This document shows, piece after piece, positions 10,323 through 19,514 of a DNA stretch of 64,000 nt. The DNA lies in NCBI GenBank assembly GCA_020796225.1, contig CM036767.1, positions 17,018,427-17,082,426 of the forward strand, given 5' to 3'. Made by a program: the position numbers and the translations under genes. Under the pieces are notes generated by a model. That model was not told the origin of the DNA. It did not search any database and saw only the letters and a program-made list of their open reading frames with translations. How positions within the stretch are numbered: position 1 is the first letter of the stretch; each line of letters begins with the position of its first letter. This DNA comes from Arion vulgaris (taxonomy: Eukaryota > Mollusca > Gastropoda > Stylommatophora > Arionidae).

Positions 10323-10567
10323 TTGACCAGATTGAGAGAGATGGATGTCAATATTGGTGCAGCCCGAAAAGAACGACATACTAAATATGCAAGTAGATTG
10401 ATTAATCAACATCGAACTGGCGTGTTGGACCGCTGGACTCTGCTGGATTTGCTGAGGCTGAGATCGGAGCACCTATGGACATGTCCGAAGTGCTATAATG
10501 ATAGTCCTCTGATCACTGATAACTGATCAGAGGATAACTGATCACTGATAACTGATAACTGATAACA
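10323..10567 (+). mobile_element. I-a LINE 3' end with (AACTGAT)n tail
   Basis: Open for 67 codons, with GAARKERHTKYASRL, INQHRTGVLDRWTLLDLLRL and SEHLWTCPKC. This is homologous to the C-terminal region at 49312-49671. The stop codon falls within a tail of CTGATAA/AACTGAT repeats (10506-10567). Confidence 0.85.
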
Positions 10568-10569
10568 GA

Positions 10570-11097
10570 AGAAGAATATAAGTGTTGAATAAGAGACCTC
10601 CGTATACAAAGGACAGAGAAGAGAACAAATAGATACATCCAGAAACAACTCGAAATCAAGGAGAACTGGCTAAAGCTACTAATAAGAATGAGAAAATAGA
10701 GGTATGTTGGACATATAAAGAGACTCGAAGGGTTTGAGAAAGCCATTATGGAAGGAGGCATCATGGCAAATAGGAGAAGAGGAAAACTACAAAGAAGGTA
10801 AATCCAGGATGTAACTGATGATTTGAGCATGACAGCTACAGAAGTTGTGAGAGAGAGATCGAAATTCCGAAGGACTGTTAGGGTGACAAGTTCTGTTCAG
10901 GACAAACTATTTGATAATGAGTAGTTCAGAGCATGGTTCCTACAAGACGAGACAGGGGACTACTAAGACGACGGTGGCGAGAGAACATTCAAGAAACCTT
11001 AAACATGACATTTAAGGAGATGAGAGATCATACTACAGAACGATATATTTTCACACGGACTGGGATAAAAGCAACGTTCTGCAAAAGGACAGCATAA
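10570..11097 (+). mobile_element. RTE-e LINE fragments
   Basis: 10690-10925 encodes a decayed YVGHIKRLEGFEKAIMEGG stretch, the GHxxR type motif of RTE C-termini, then TDDLSMTATEVVRERSKFRR. 10926-11097 encodes RRRWRENIQETLNMTFKEMR, a second RTE C-terminal-like piece. A sister copy of the first part is at 17590-17790. Confidence 0.65.
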
Positions 11098-11552
11098 GAA
11101 ATTTGTCAAATTCTCGGATTCTCCGAAAGGAGTTAATTCTTATTTTTCATGTTTGTTGGCCTACACGCTCTGATATAACCAATAGAAGGTTCGCCTGTGG
11201 TTGAAAGAGCTGTGCCTCGGCTTTAATCCCATACATAACAAAACAAGGGACGTAATATTTGATGACTCCTGAAATAGATTTATATTAATGATCTTATTCA
11301 AGTTTTATGCTCATTTGTCGCTAGATCGATATTGCTCTTGCGACATTAAAGGTTTGCTTGGATATAATTATCATATTTACTTTGTCTAATTATTGCATAA
11401 AATTACGTCAGCAAGGCTTTCAAGGATCTGATGCTCAACATAGAAGGAACTGTACAAAGAAAGTGATCACACAGATGGTTTGAGTGATAGCCTTTTTGTC
11501 TTCAAACAGTTGCAAATATAGATTTAGTTTCACTTTTACTATTCAAGATGTT
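11098..11552. other. No recognised feature
   Basis: Mixed AT-rich sequence without repeat structure or protein-like frames that I can recognise. Confidence 0.5.
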
Positions 11553-11750
11553 GGGGGTCTCAATGGCGCAGTAATTAAGCGCCCCTGTCAGTGGGTTCAA
11601 TTCCGCGGACGGGCAGAAAAGTCACTGGTTCTCCAGATTTACGAGTGTTCGTGGCACCAACCTGAAGGGTTACGATGTTCTGACACTGAGCCGAAGAGTT
11701 GAAAAGCTCAAGTGCTTCTGGATCGAAAAAAATCCCCCCAAAAAACAAAC
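11553..11750 (+). mobile_element. S3 SINE (tRNA-derived, A-rich tail)
   Basis: The head has A box TGGCGCAGTAA and B box GGTTCAATTCC (about 11595). It is followed by the S3 body with AGCCGAAGAGTTGAAAAGC and CAAGTGCTTCTGGATCG, and an A-rich tail. Seven S3 copies lie in the window. Confidence 0.85.
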
Positions 11751-11939
11751 CGTAAAACTGTAAGATGCGATTTGTATAATGGTAACTTTGTGAAAACCGG
11801 TAAAAAATCAATGCCCAAAGGAGACAGAGGATGAAAAAATAAAGAAACGTCTGGACATACTACCTTCCTGGTACGTATACATTTCTTTTACGGATACATA
11901 TATATATATATATTATATGATAATTAATTGGTACCAGGA

Positions 11940-12150
11940 GCCTCTGGCCGAATGGATTAGAACGTGCTACCATGCAGGAGACCCGTGTTCAATCTCCGGT
12001 AAGACCAAGGATATTTTTCTGTCGTTGGCATAAATGAAAAATCCTAACATGAACAGCTTCGCAGCGACTGCACTAACCATTCGGCCATTACATTCCTCGT
12101 GCTCTTGTCTCACATGTCCTACACCGTGGTACTATAGGCAGTAACGATAG
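11940..12150 (+). mobile_element. S7 SINE (tRNA-derived)
   Basis: The head carries A box TGGCCGAATGG and a B-box-like GTGTTCAATCTCC (about 11988). The body contains TTTTTCTGTCGTTGGCATAA and CATTCGGCCATTACATTC. The second copy, at 53020-53712, is interrupted by S8. Confidence 0.75.
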
Positions 12151-12174
12151 TAACGACAGTAAGGAACAGAAGAT

Positions 12175-12236
12175 ACTCTTGGGAAGATCTGTGATCACTT
12201 ATACCAGCCGGCATGGTACATGATGATAATGATTGA
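12175..12236 (+). mobile_element. RTE-b LINE extreme 3' end
   Basis: Matches the end of RTE-b at 8090-8108 joined to 8534-8575 (CAGCCGGCATGGTACATGATG, then a GAT-rich end). Confidence 0.55.
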
Positions 12237-12299
12237 CACTGCAGTGTCATGACTCGTAGTGATCATTTGAAAGAATAGTTGTTCCTGGGCAGATGATGC

Positions 12300-12604
12300 T
12301 CAACAGCCGGGTGGGAGGGGGTAAAGTAGGGAGGGGGAGGTTAGGTCGTCTAAGGGTCGCTAACCTAAATAAAAAACATCCTGTTGTCTTGCAGGTCGCT
12401 GGGACAGTCAAAAGTTGACGGAGAGCGAACCTAGTAAGCGCTGGTTGAAATCGGACACATCGCCGAAGGACAAGCACAAGAGCTCCAAATGGTACTGAAG
12501 ATGTGACGTAAAACACACGTTCTTGGCAAAGACTTTTATATATCACAATAAGAATGATAAAATGGCCGAAAAAGAACGATCGATCGATCGAGAGAGAGAG
12601 AGAA
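12300..12604 (+). mobile_element. Diverged S5 SINE-like repeat
   Basis: The 3' third, 12490-12580 (CACGTTCTTGGCAAAGAC, then ATATCACAATAAGAATGAT), matches S5. The 5' part is only faintly similar and contains a G-rich run. It ends with (GATC)n and (GA)n at 12576-12604 in place of the usual GAA tail. Confidence 0.5.
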
Positions 12605-12605
12605 A

Positions 12606-13130
12606 GAATAGCTTGAAGGAGTTGAAGATGGATAAGGGGGATGTTCTTCGGTTTCTTTACTGTTGGATGAAAACACTAAAATAGATGTTGAATTGATCAA
12701 GCGATTTAAAATCAGTATAGATGGAGACTGCAGTAAAACTATGTAGAATGGCTATCATTATTTTTGACCGTTGTAATATCTTTGTCAAAGTCTATATGTA
12801 GTATGCTGTAAAATTCGTCACTCCTGTTGTATTGTTTGCTTGATAAAGGCCTTTTGATCGAAACTTTCCTGTGTTTTGTCATTGTTTTTGTATTTTGTAA
12901 AACTACAGTACTTTGTTATTACGTGTCAAGCGATTTAGAGAGTTTTAGAGTTAATCGCTGTACATATAGAAATGAATGCATGAGGAGCAGAGTAAGGAGT
13001 GTGTTTAACAAGCGAGCTACGGGAACCATCAGTATGAAGACCCTTCGACATCTGTTAGGGAGACTGAGCACCTATGGGTCTGCCATGATTACAATGACAT
13101 CGATTCAGTAACCAATAACCAATAACAAAG
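12606..13130 (+). mobile_element. I-a LINE 3' end, split by a small insertion
   Basis: 12610-12708 encodes LKELKMDKGDVLRF, parallel to ELKMDKRDILRS in the copy at 8833-10067. The sequence resumes at 12926 with a second copy of TCAAGCGATTTA and continues to KRATGTISMKTLRHLLGRLS. It ends in a tail of AACCAAT repeats (13103-13125). The middle, 12709-12925, is an inserted element. Confidence 0.85.
12709..12925 (+). mobile_element. 217-bp Penelope-like repeat with 12-bp duplication
   Basis: Flanked by a perfect 12-bp target duplication, TCAAGCGATTTA, at 12697-12708 and 12926-12937. The interior has TTGCTTGATAAAGGCC followed by TTTTGATCGAAAC and then AAAACTACAGTACTTTG, shared with 1880-2080 in the opposite orientation. 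It has no coding capacity. The duplication and termini prove an insertion; the class (Penelope-like terminal repeat, or a SINE/MITE of another type) is uncertain. Confidence 0.7.
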
Positions 13131-13444
13131 TAATATTTGTAATTTATTGTCGGATAAATTACGTCTATTCTGTTAATTGGGAAGACTGAAACTAGTAAAA
13201 ATGTAGTAAAAACTTAGTCATATTCTGTGTATCTTACTTATGGAAACGTTCAGCTGTTAGACAGAAAAAACGATTAAAGCACTCTTAGTGTCTGAAATGC
13301 TCTGTCATCTTGAATTCAATGTGCGATGTAAAACACAGAGGAGCTCTTGATGAAAATCGTGTTTTGAGCAAGAAAAACGAGTTCGATAAGACAGAGCACA
13401 TAACACTCATGTCTACTTGATAGTATGTCACCTGTGTAGATTTG
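13131..13444. other. No recognised feature
   Basis: AT-rich sequence, no repeat homology recognised. Confidence 0.5.
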
Positions 13445-13610
13445 TTCCGATCCAGAAGCACTTGAGACTTTTAACTCTTCGGCTCGGTGTCTGAGACATC
13501 GTCTTCGTTGGGCCACGACACAGAAATCAGAACCTGCTTTCACCAGCCTGCGAATTGAACCCACACTCACAGAGCTTCACCCGTCGTCCAACCTAGAACA
13601 GTTGAGCAGG
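13445..13610 (-). mobile_element. S3 SINE, decayed
   Basis: Minus-strand copy with the tail-proximal block GATCCAGAAGCACTTGAG and a head near 13555 (GCGAATTGAACCC on the plus strand, i.e. the B box). Several indels relative to better copies. Confidence 0.7.
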
Positions 13611-13626
13611 CCCGTGGTAGGGGATT

Positions 13627-13740
13627 GTGTTCGATCTATGATTGGACTCTACAGTCACCTCTGCACACACCAGGAGGTGCAGCACACACGCCTGAGGCTG
13701 CTGTCATCATCGCTTGCGATATACAACTATTATTACTTAT
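13627..13740 (+). mobile_element. LINE C-terminal zinc-finger-like fragment
   Basis: One frame encodes MIGLYSHLCTHQE, which resembles the GLYSHLRTH zinc-finger-like ending found at the C-terminus of some RTE-type LINEs. It is too short to place in a family with certainty. Confidence 0.4.
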
Positions 13741-14452
13741 AGAACCTATTTACCAAAAAGAAATATGAAATTATTGACTTCCTACACAACGCCTCCTCAG
13801 TTTTCTTGACCTCCGCTTTAGTTGGAGAAGTTAACTAGCAAATTATTGACCAGGAATCTGGGAAACGTGAGGAAGGGATTACGGAATGGAATGAGACAGG
13901 AAAATGAGAATGAGTTATGGAAAATAATATTAACTTCTCATAGATTTCAATACAGGCTGCATAATCTTTGTAGACATGTAAAAGTTATTTAACAAGAGAA
14001 ATGATTGATTGAATATTTATATCGCAGCCATGTGTAGCATACAGCTTAGCTGACAATTCGAGAATTCCTGTTAGATGGGGGCTGATTTTAGTGTATGTTT
14101 GATAGAATACTGTACGCATTTTTGCAAGTTTACTCAATTCTATGCGTTCATGGTTAGGTATTGGTGAAACATATTAATAATACTGATATTCCGTAGATTT
14201 AAACTTGTAACATAATATAACATTGATTTAACAAGTTGTGTTGTTTTAAAAATTAATTAATCTTTAAACAATAACACTGGCATGCAAAGTTCACGAGAGA
14301 GTGGTGATCTTATTTCCTAGAATGTTTAATCTAAGCTCGCCGGCCTTATGTTTATCGGAGGCCACGATTTCTATCATTTCGTTAAATTTTTTTTCTTCTA
14401 TTTTAGGTTCATTAGATAACTGTGACAGCATAGTAGTTAGTGCATTGCTTTC
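13741..14452. other. No recognised feature
   Basis: AT-rich sequence of about 700 bp. A (TTC)n run follows at 14455-14485. No gene or repeat family recognised. Confidence 0.5.
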
Positions 14453-14552
14453 TTCTGTTTCTTCTTCTTCTTCTTCCTCTTTTTCCTCAATGACCCAGCG
14501 AGGTGTGAGCTTTTGTCAGTCCAATGTTAAGCAGCGGTATCTGCGTGTGTTT

Positions 14553-14800
14553 TCTTCTTCTTTGCAACGCTCTGTATCAACCACTTGTTAACCACTTTGT
14601 GATTGTATGTGATATGAGCCTAAGAGCGATTGTACGTTGTGCCAGTTATGCGCCTACAAGTAAACCAGGACGTCCGATTTCTGCGACGCTTTTTATTTAC
14701 TAGAGTAGCTTACCTATTCCTGCTCAGTCTTTCTACAACATGTCTCAGTGTTACTGATTCTTTGATTCTACCTAGGCCCTGGCAACAGTCGCCTCTTACA
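14553..14800 (-). mobile_element. S4 SINE-like repeat
   Basis: Minus-strand copy: GCGATTGTACGTTGTGCCAG and ATGCGCCTACAAGTAAACCA on the plus strand are S4 in reverse. Its 5' part has been caught up in the tandem repeat at 14735-14925. Confidence 0.7.
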
Positions 14801-14925
14801 ACATGTCTCAGTGTTACTATTCTTTGATTCTACCTGTGGTCTCTGGCAACAGTCGCCTCTTACAACATGTCTCAGTGTTACTATTCTTTGATTCTACCTG
14901 TGGTCTCTGGCAACACACGTGCGGT
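14735..14925. repeat. 63/64-bp tandem repeat, three copies
   Basis: ACAACATGTCTCAGTGTTAC starts at 14735, 14798 and 14862. Units also share TTCTTTGATTCTACCT and CTGGCAACA. The repeat involves the S4 end and flanking sequence. Confidence 0.88.
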
Positions 14926-15079
14926 TTCTGCATGTGTTTGTTAAGTTGTTGTTTTGTACCTAATAATGTGTTAAATTTATCAGGCTTTCACGGAAGAAGG
15001 ATCTTCCTTATATCATCCAGCTCTTGGCACATGAAGAGGTGGTAGTGAACGGTTTAATGATGATGTACACACAGCTTAG

Positions 15080-15337
15080 TAAAGGAACCCTTTCATACCT
15101 CGTGGTATATAGGTCAATAAGTGTTAGGCCTGTATTTTTCATTGACCGTCGGCACACAATGAGTGATGTGGTCAGCATCACGCCTTTACTTTCCCAGAGC
15201 ATGTCTGGTACCCAGTTGAGGTTGGGTCGACCTGAGAGCTGTCGTGGTCGGGAAAAATTCCACGCATTCGGGAGCTGAACCTAGACCACCAGCCTTGCGA
15301 AGCGAGTTCACTAACAACTACGCTACAGCGGCTCTCA
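15080..15337 (-). mobile_element. S2 SINE (tRNA-derived)
   Basis: Second S2 copy, closely similar to 972-1237. A 9-bp duplication, ACAGCTTAG, flanks it at 15071-15079 and 15338-15346. The B box is slightly altered. Confidence 0.82.
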
Positions 15338-15496
15338 ACAGCTTAGCACTTTGAAATGTGTTCTGGTTGATTTCTGTCCATATGATTATTAAGTGGTACG
15401 TGTTGGGTTCGGAGTAAAATCAAATGATCAATGAGAGCGAGAGGTTCCGAAAGACTTAGTCTGGGCTTGGCGACAGTTCTGTACATGCTGTTTTAA

Positions 15497-15788
15497 CTCT
15501 TTCCTCGCTTTAAGCCGCACAATGCGCCATGGCGGAAGTCCGTTGCATGCTATTAGCCGCACATTGCGCCATAGAGTTGCTTCCTTATAAGAAGTCTTTC
15601 TAGTGTTACTTCTACTATTTTACTTATACTACTTTTCAACCTTGTTATTCTATTGAGTTGTCCAGTTTTCTTCAATTTAGTATATAATAATATTTATATG
15701 TTTATTTATTGACGAGTAGGGATCTTTTTATTTTTGCCTTCCTTGAATTAACTGTTTAAAAATTGAGGAAATAACTGTGTGGAAAGAG
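15497..15788. mobile_element. Candidate piggyBac-like MITE
   Basis: The left end is TTAA followed by CTCTTTCC; the right end is GGAAAGAG followed by TTCA (TTAA with one change). The 8-bp inverted termini and the TTAA-type target resemble two clearer elements at 55013 and 56740. Short termini and the altered right target keep confidence low. Confidence 0.35.
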
Positions 15789-16045
15789 TTCATTCCTTTG
15801 TCATAGAAAATGTCCCCAGCGTACTCTGAAAAAATGCAAACCAATCGACATAAGAAAAAATTTGTTCAAGATCACAACATTAATCAGCCTTTCCAACATA
15901 TATATCAGTAAGCATTAGTACATATTATTGTTCTAGTTATATGCACCAAGAACGACATGACGTTCTTAGGTTTGTATAATGCCTTTTAAAATATGTTTTC
16001 TGTGTGTTCTGTCCCTTTTATACCACTTATCTGCCTGCTCTTGAC

Positions 16046-16618
16046 AAACCTCTTCTTCTTCTTCTTCTTCTCCTTCTTCTTCTTCTTCTTCTTCTTCTCC
16101 TTTTCTTCTTCTTCTTCTTCTTCTTCTTCTCCTTCTTCTCCTTCTTCTTCTTCTTCTTCTTCTTCTTCTTCTTCTTCTTCTTCTTCTTCTCTTCTTCTTC
16201 TTCTTCTTCTTCTTCTTCTTCTTCTTCTTCTTCTTCTTCTCCTTCTTCTTCTTCTTCTTCTTCTTCTTCTTCTTCTTCTTCTTCTTCTTCTTCTTCTTCT
16301 TCTTCTTCTTCTTCTTCTTCTTTCTTCTTCTTCTTCTTCTTCTTCTTCTTCTTCTTCTTCTTCTTCTTCTTCTTCTTCTTTCTTCTTCTACTTCTTCTTC
16401 TTCTTCTTCTTCTTCTTTTTTCTTCTTCTTTCTTCTCTTCTTTTTTCTTTTCTTTTCTTTTCTTCTTTTCTTCTTCTCTTCTTCTTCTTTTCTTCTTCTT
16501 CTTCTTCTTCTTCTTTTTTCTTCTTCTTCTTCTTCTTCTTCTTTTCTTCTTCTTCTTCTTCTTCTTCTTCTTCTTTTCTTCTTCTTCTTCTTTTCTTCTT
16601 CTTCTGTTCTTCTTATTC
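16046..16618. repeat. Long (CTT)n / (GAA)n tract
   Basis: About 570 bases of almost pure pyrimidine on the plus strand, mainly CTT triplets with C- or T-run interruptions. The repeated amino-acid runs in its frames are translation of the triplet, not protein. Long GAA/CTT tracts can form triplex DNA. It may have grown from the GAA tail of an S4 or S5 element or of a LINE. Confidence 0.95.
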
Positions 16619-16620
16619 AT

Positions 16621-16890
16621 AATCTTTTATTTTTGCCTTCCTTGAATTACTGTTTATTAAAATAATGCTTAGTTCATTCTCTTTTCCTAATTCCCTATTC
16701 TTCTGTCAACTCAATTCCATAGAAATTTGATGCAGATCACTTAATCATGCCTTTCAACTTTCTCTTATCTATTATTTGTTGCGCCACCTCAACCTTTTCT
16801 TGTTCTTATTGCCTTTTTATGTTTTCTTGTTTCTGTCCCTTTTATCTATCTCCTCTCTTCAACCTCTTCTTCTCTTCTTCTTCTTCTTCA
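16621..16890 (+). repeat. Decayed second copy of 15723-16060
   Basis: The order of blocks on both sides of the CTT tract is the same: TTTTTGCCTTCCTTGAATTA, then ACTGTTTA, then a spaced CTTTCC/AACAT-type region, then TTCTGTCCCTTTTAT, then AACCTCTTCTTCT. The right copy is shorter and has many single-base differences and deletions. Confidence 0.75.
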
Positions 16891-17104
16891 CCCTAGAGGC
16901 ATAGATCCACAACAAGCTTTTCCAAGGCCATCTTTCCATATCTCTCCACTCTCTCACATATTTTTGCATTCTGTCTCCGCTGCCGATTTCCTTTCGGATT
17001 TGATGGGACCTTCTTCATGAGTCCTTCTTCTTTCTTCAGTGTTGAGCTATTTCCTCTTATTGTAGTTTCTGTATCTGTAGCTATCTAGTGTTTTTACTGG
17101 GTTT

Positions 17105-17211
17105 GGTAGCTATCCCACCAAAACCCCCTTAGTCGACTCTTACGACATGCGTGACAGGTACCATTGGTTCTATTATTTACATCCTAATTTAGGCCCGTAA
17201 CCACTCGGAAA
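17105..17211 (-). mobile_element. S5 SINE-like fragment
   Basis: Minus-strand S5 5' half (CTTACGACATGCGTGACAGG and AACCACTCGG on the plus strand). It is cut by the RTE-a insertion that follows. Confidence 0.65.
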
Positions 17212-17545
17212 CCCTGCCAATGCCGGTTCCAAAGCCCGGATGAAAAAGGAGGAGGACTTGTGCGTGAGGTCAGCTACCTCATCACAAGAAATTGAAAGAG
17301 CTACAGAAACTTGCAAGAATGGAGAATATCAAAGCAGGCATTGAGGTGGAATGCAAAGGGTTCAAGAAAGAGAGGTCGACCTAAAGAGACTCTGAAACGA
17401 ACTTTGCTGAGAGAGGCAGAACATATTGGTCTCAGTTAAATGGAGGAGATTGAGCGAGTTGCCCAGGATAGAGCGGTATGGAGAAATTACTTGCAGGTCC
17501 TTTGTAACGTATAACGGTACGAGAGGAATTATTATTATTATTATT
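17212..17545 (+). mobile_element. RTE-a short composite insertion with 13-bp duplication
   Basis: Starts with GCCGGTTCCAAAGCCCGGAT, a 5'-UTR-like piece of RTE elements. It then jumps to the last part of the coding region (CAAAGGGTTCAAGAAAGAGA, GAGAGGCAGAACATATTGG) and ends in (TTA)n. A perfect 13-bp target duplication, AACCACTCGGAAA, lies at 17199-17211 and 17546-17558. It is a 334-bp non-autonomous derivative with both ends of the parent element. Confidence 0.8.
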
Positions 17546-17589
17546 AACCACTCGGAAAAATTTCTTAAGTCCTGATTTAAAGCAGAATT

Positions 17590-17790
17590 TAGGTCAGTTA
17601 TTTTTGAGACTATTAGGGAAGGAGGCATTTCGGCAAAGAAGAGAGAGGAGACTACGGAAAAGATGGATGCATAATGTAACCGATGATTTGATCATGACGG
17701 CTGCAGAGGCGAAGACATCTGGCCTATGAAAATGGAGAATTTCTGAAGGACTGTAAGGGTGACAAAATTCTGCTTATGACAAGCTATTTC
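17590..17790 (+). mobile_element. RTE-e LINE fragment
   Basis: Matches 10730-10925 in nucleotide sequence (GGAAGGAGGCAT, GATGATTTGATCATGACGGC, AAGGACTGTAAGGGTGACAA). Frameshifted. Confidence 0.7.
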
Positions 17791-18199
17791 ATAATGATAC
17801 GTACCTTGTATTTCAGTGACTTTACATGCTCATATTGCCATTGAACCAACTGACCCCATATTTGTAAATAGACTTGTATTTGTATTGTCGTAGAACATTT
17901 TAAAAATGATTTGAATTGCATTATTATCAACTACAGCGAGAAGGAATAAACGTTACAATAACAAATAATTCGATGGTAAAAATTGATTGATGATAAGAGG
18001 AACACAATCAACAGGGTATCAATCACAAATGGAACACAATACAAAGAACGGACAAGAACAGAGAATAACGGACATTTGTTTCTGTCCTAAAAACTAATAG
18101 TGTCACAAGCTAATGAGCTAGATAGAGAGAGAGAACGAGAGAGAGAGAAATGGTGGAAGTATTTGTGATGGTAATGATAATTAGTTATTACAAGCTTAC
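17791..18199. other. Presumed first intron region of the choline transporter gene
   Basis: On the minus strand this lies immediately 3' of the GTAAGC splice donor. It holds (GA)n-rich and AT-rich sequence and no further exon that I can recognise. The next homologous exon would be expected to start with the ATWVGGG-type stretch of the family; it was not found anywhere between 1 and 18199. Confidence 0.5.
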
Positions 18200-18374
18200 C
18201 TGTCATAGTAAATATTCCAATAAGCAGACCAATGTTTCGTCCTGCAAGCATGACCTCCTCAGTCTCAGTTGAATCAGCAGATTTCTTAGATTTTCTGGAA
18301 GCCCAGACGCCCACAGCCACAATAAGTAAATAAAACACAGCTATAGCAATCAGGCCTGGTATATGTACCGCCAT
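18200..18374 (-). CDS. SLC5A7: High-affinity choline transporter, first coding exon (partial)
   Basis: CHT1 takes choline back into cholinergic nerve endings with sodium and limits acetylcholine synthesis. The exon encodes about 58 residues: [18 protein letters not shown] opens with the first transmembrane segment, then [10 protein letters not shown] forms the end of the helix and a basic loop, then an acidic loop (STETEEV), then [15 protein letters not shown]. The human protein has [20 protein letters not shown] and GGRDIGLLVGGFTMT in the same places. I chose the ATG at 18374 because it aligns with the family start and sits in AACATGG; an in-frame ATG at 18392 would add six residues. The exon ends after ACAG at 18200, followed by the donor GTAAGC. 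AG at 18386-18387 could be the acceptor of an 11-nt 5' leader. Other exons are outside the window or in a very long intron. Confidence 0.88.
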
Positions 18375-18540
18375 GTTTGGTTCTTCTGTCAATGCACTTA
18401 TAAATATATGATAACTTCAAGGATCAGTGAATGAAGCAGTGCCGTTACCTCCAGCCTGTTCATAAGCTATTCAGCAGTGAAATTAATAGAACGATGACAC
18501 CTGCAGATAAATAAAGACATATATACTATACATATAAATA

Positions 18541-19465
18541 ATAATAATAATTCCTCTCGTACCGTTATACGTTACATAGGGCCTGTAAGTAATTTCTCCA
18601 TACCGCTCTATCCTGGGAAACTCTCTCAATCTCCTCCATGGAACTGAGACCGATATTTCCTGCCTCTCTCAGCAAAGTTCGTTTCAGGGTCTCTAGGTCG
18701 ACCTCTCTTTCTTGAACCCTTTGCATCCCACTTCAATGCCTGCTTTGATATTCTTTGATCATTTCTCCTCAAGGTGTGCCCAACATATCTCCATCTTATC
18801 TTTCTTATAACAGTTGTCACTAGTGGTTGACCAGACATATCTCTGATTTCATCACTTCTCCTGAATTGATTCCATTTTATATTCATTATTTTTCGCAGAC
18901 ATCTATTTTCAAATGCATTCAACTTGCTTTCTATATCTTTAGTCATTTTCCAACTCTCGAAGTATATGTTAGGATTGATACAACATTTGATTTGAAAATT
19001 CGTAATTTAGTTTTAATACTATATAACTTGCAGTTCCATATTTTATTTAGACTTTTAAAAGCTGATGTTGCTTTGTCAATTCGTATCATAATTTCTGTTT
19101 TAACATTTCATGTGCAATCAAAATTGCTACCTAAATAGGTGAACTGCTCTGTCATTTTTATCATTTTAGATTCCAGTGTGATATCTGCATTACTTGCCAT
19201 AGGATCCACTAACTACTCTTCTATCTGTTCCAGGCCATCATACCTCACTTAACCCCAGTATGTCCAGCTCGTATCTCTTCATTTCTTCTGCAATTTGGGC
19301 TGATTTTGTAGCCGTGGCCATCGTTCTCACATTACAAAATCCAATTTTAGTGTGTGTTTTTGAGCCAAGTAATGTACGAGTCAGGTTGCTGACTTCCGCA
19401 AAGCGGCTATACATATATTTACATTTAAATGAGATATTTATATTTAACTGAAATCTAATATACAT
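18541..19465 (-). mobile_element. RTE-a deletion derivative: endonuclease start joined to RT end
   Basis: On the minus strand it starts with KTHTKIGFCNVRTMATATK and ELDILGLSEV, the first motif of the EEP-type endonuclease of RTE elements. It then passes within a few codons to FTYLGSNFD, IESKLNAFENRCLRKIMNI and RWRYVGHTLRRNDQR of the RT C-terminus. The rest of the endonuclease and the RT catalytic core are missing. It ends in AATAATAAT (18541-18556), the complement of the family's (ATT)n tail. It is a non-autonomous element of about 900 bp lying upstream of the choline transporter exon. Confidence 0.85.
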
Positions 19466-19514
19466 AGTTACACTTAAATCATATATATATATGTGTGTGT
19501 GTGTATGTGTGTAA

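Noticed and set aside
15993..16645. Serine-, leucine-, phenylalanine-, glutamate- and lysine-rich ORFs
   Set aside because: Translation of a CTT/GAA triplet tract.
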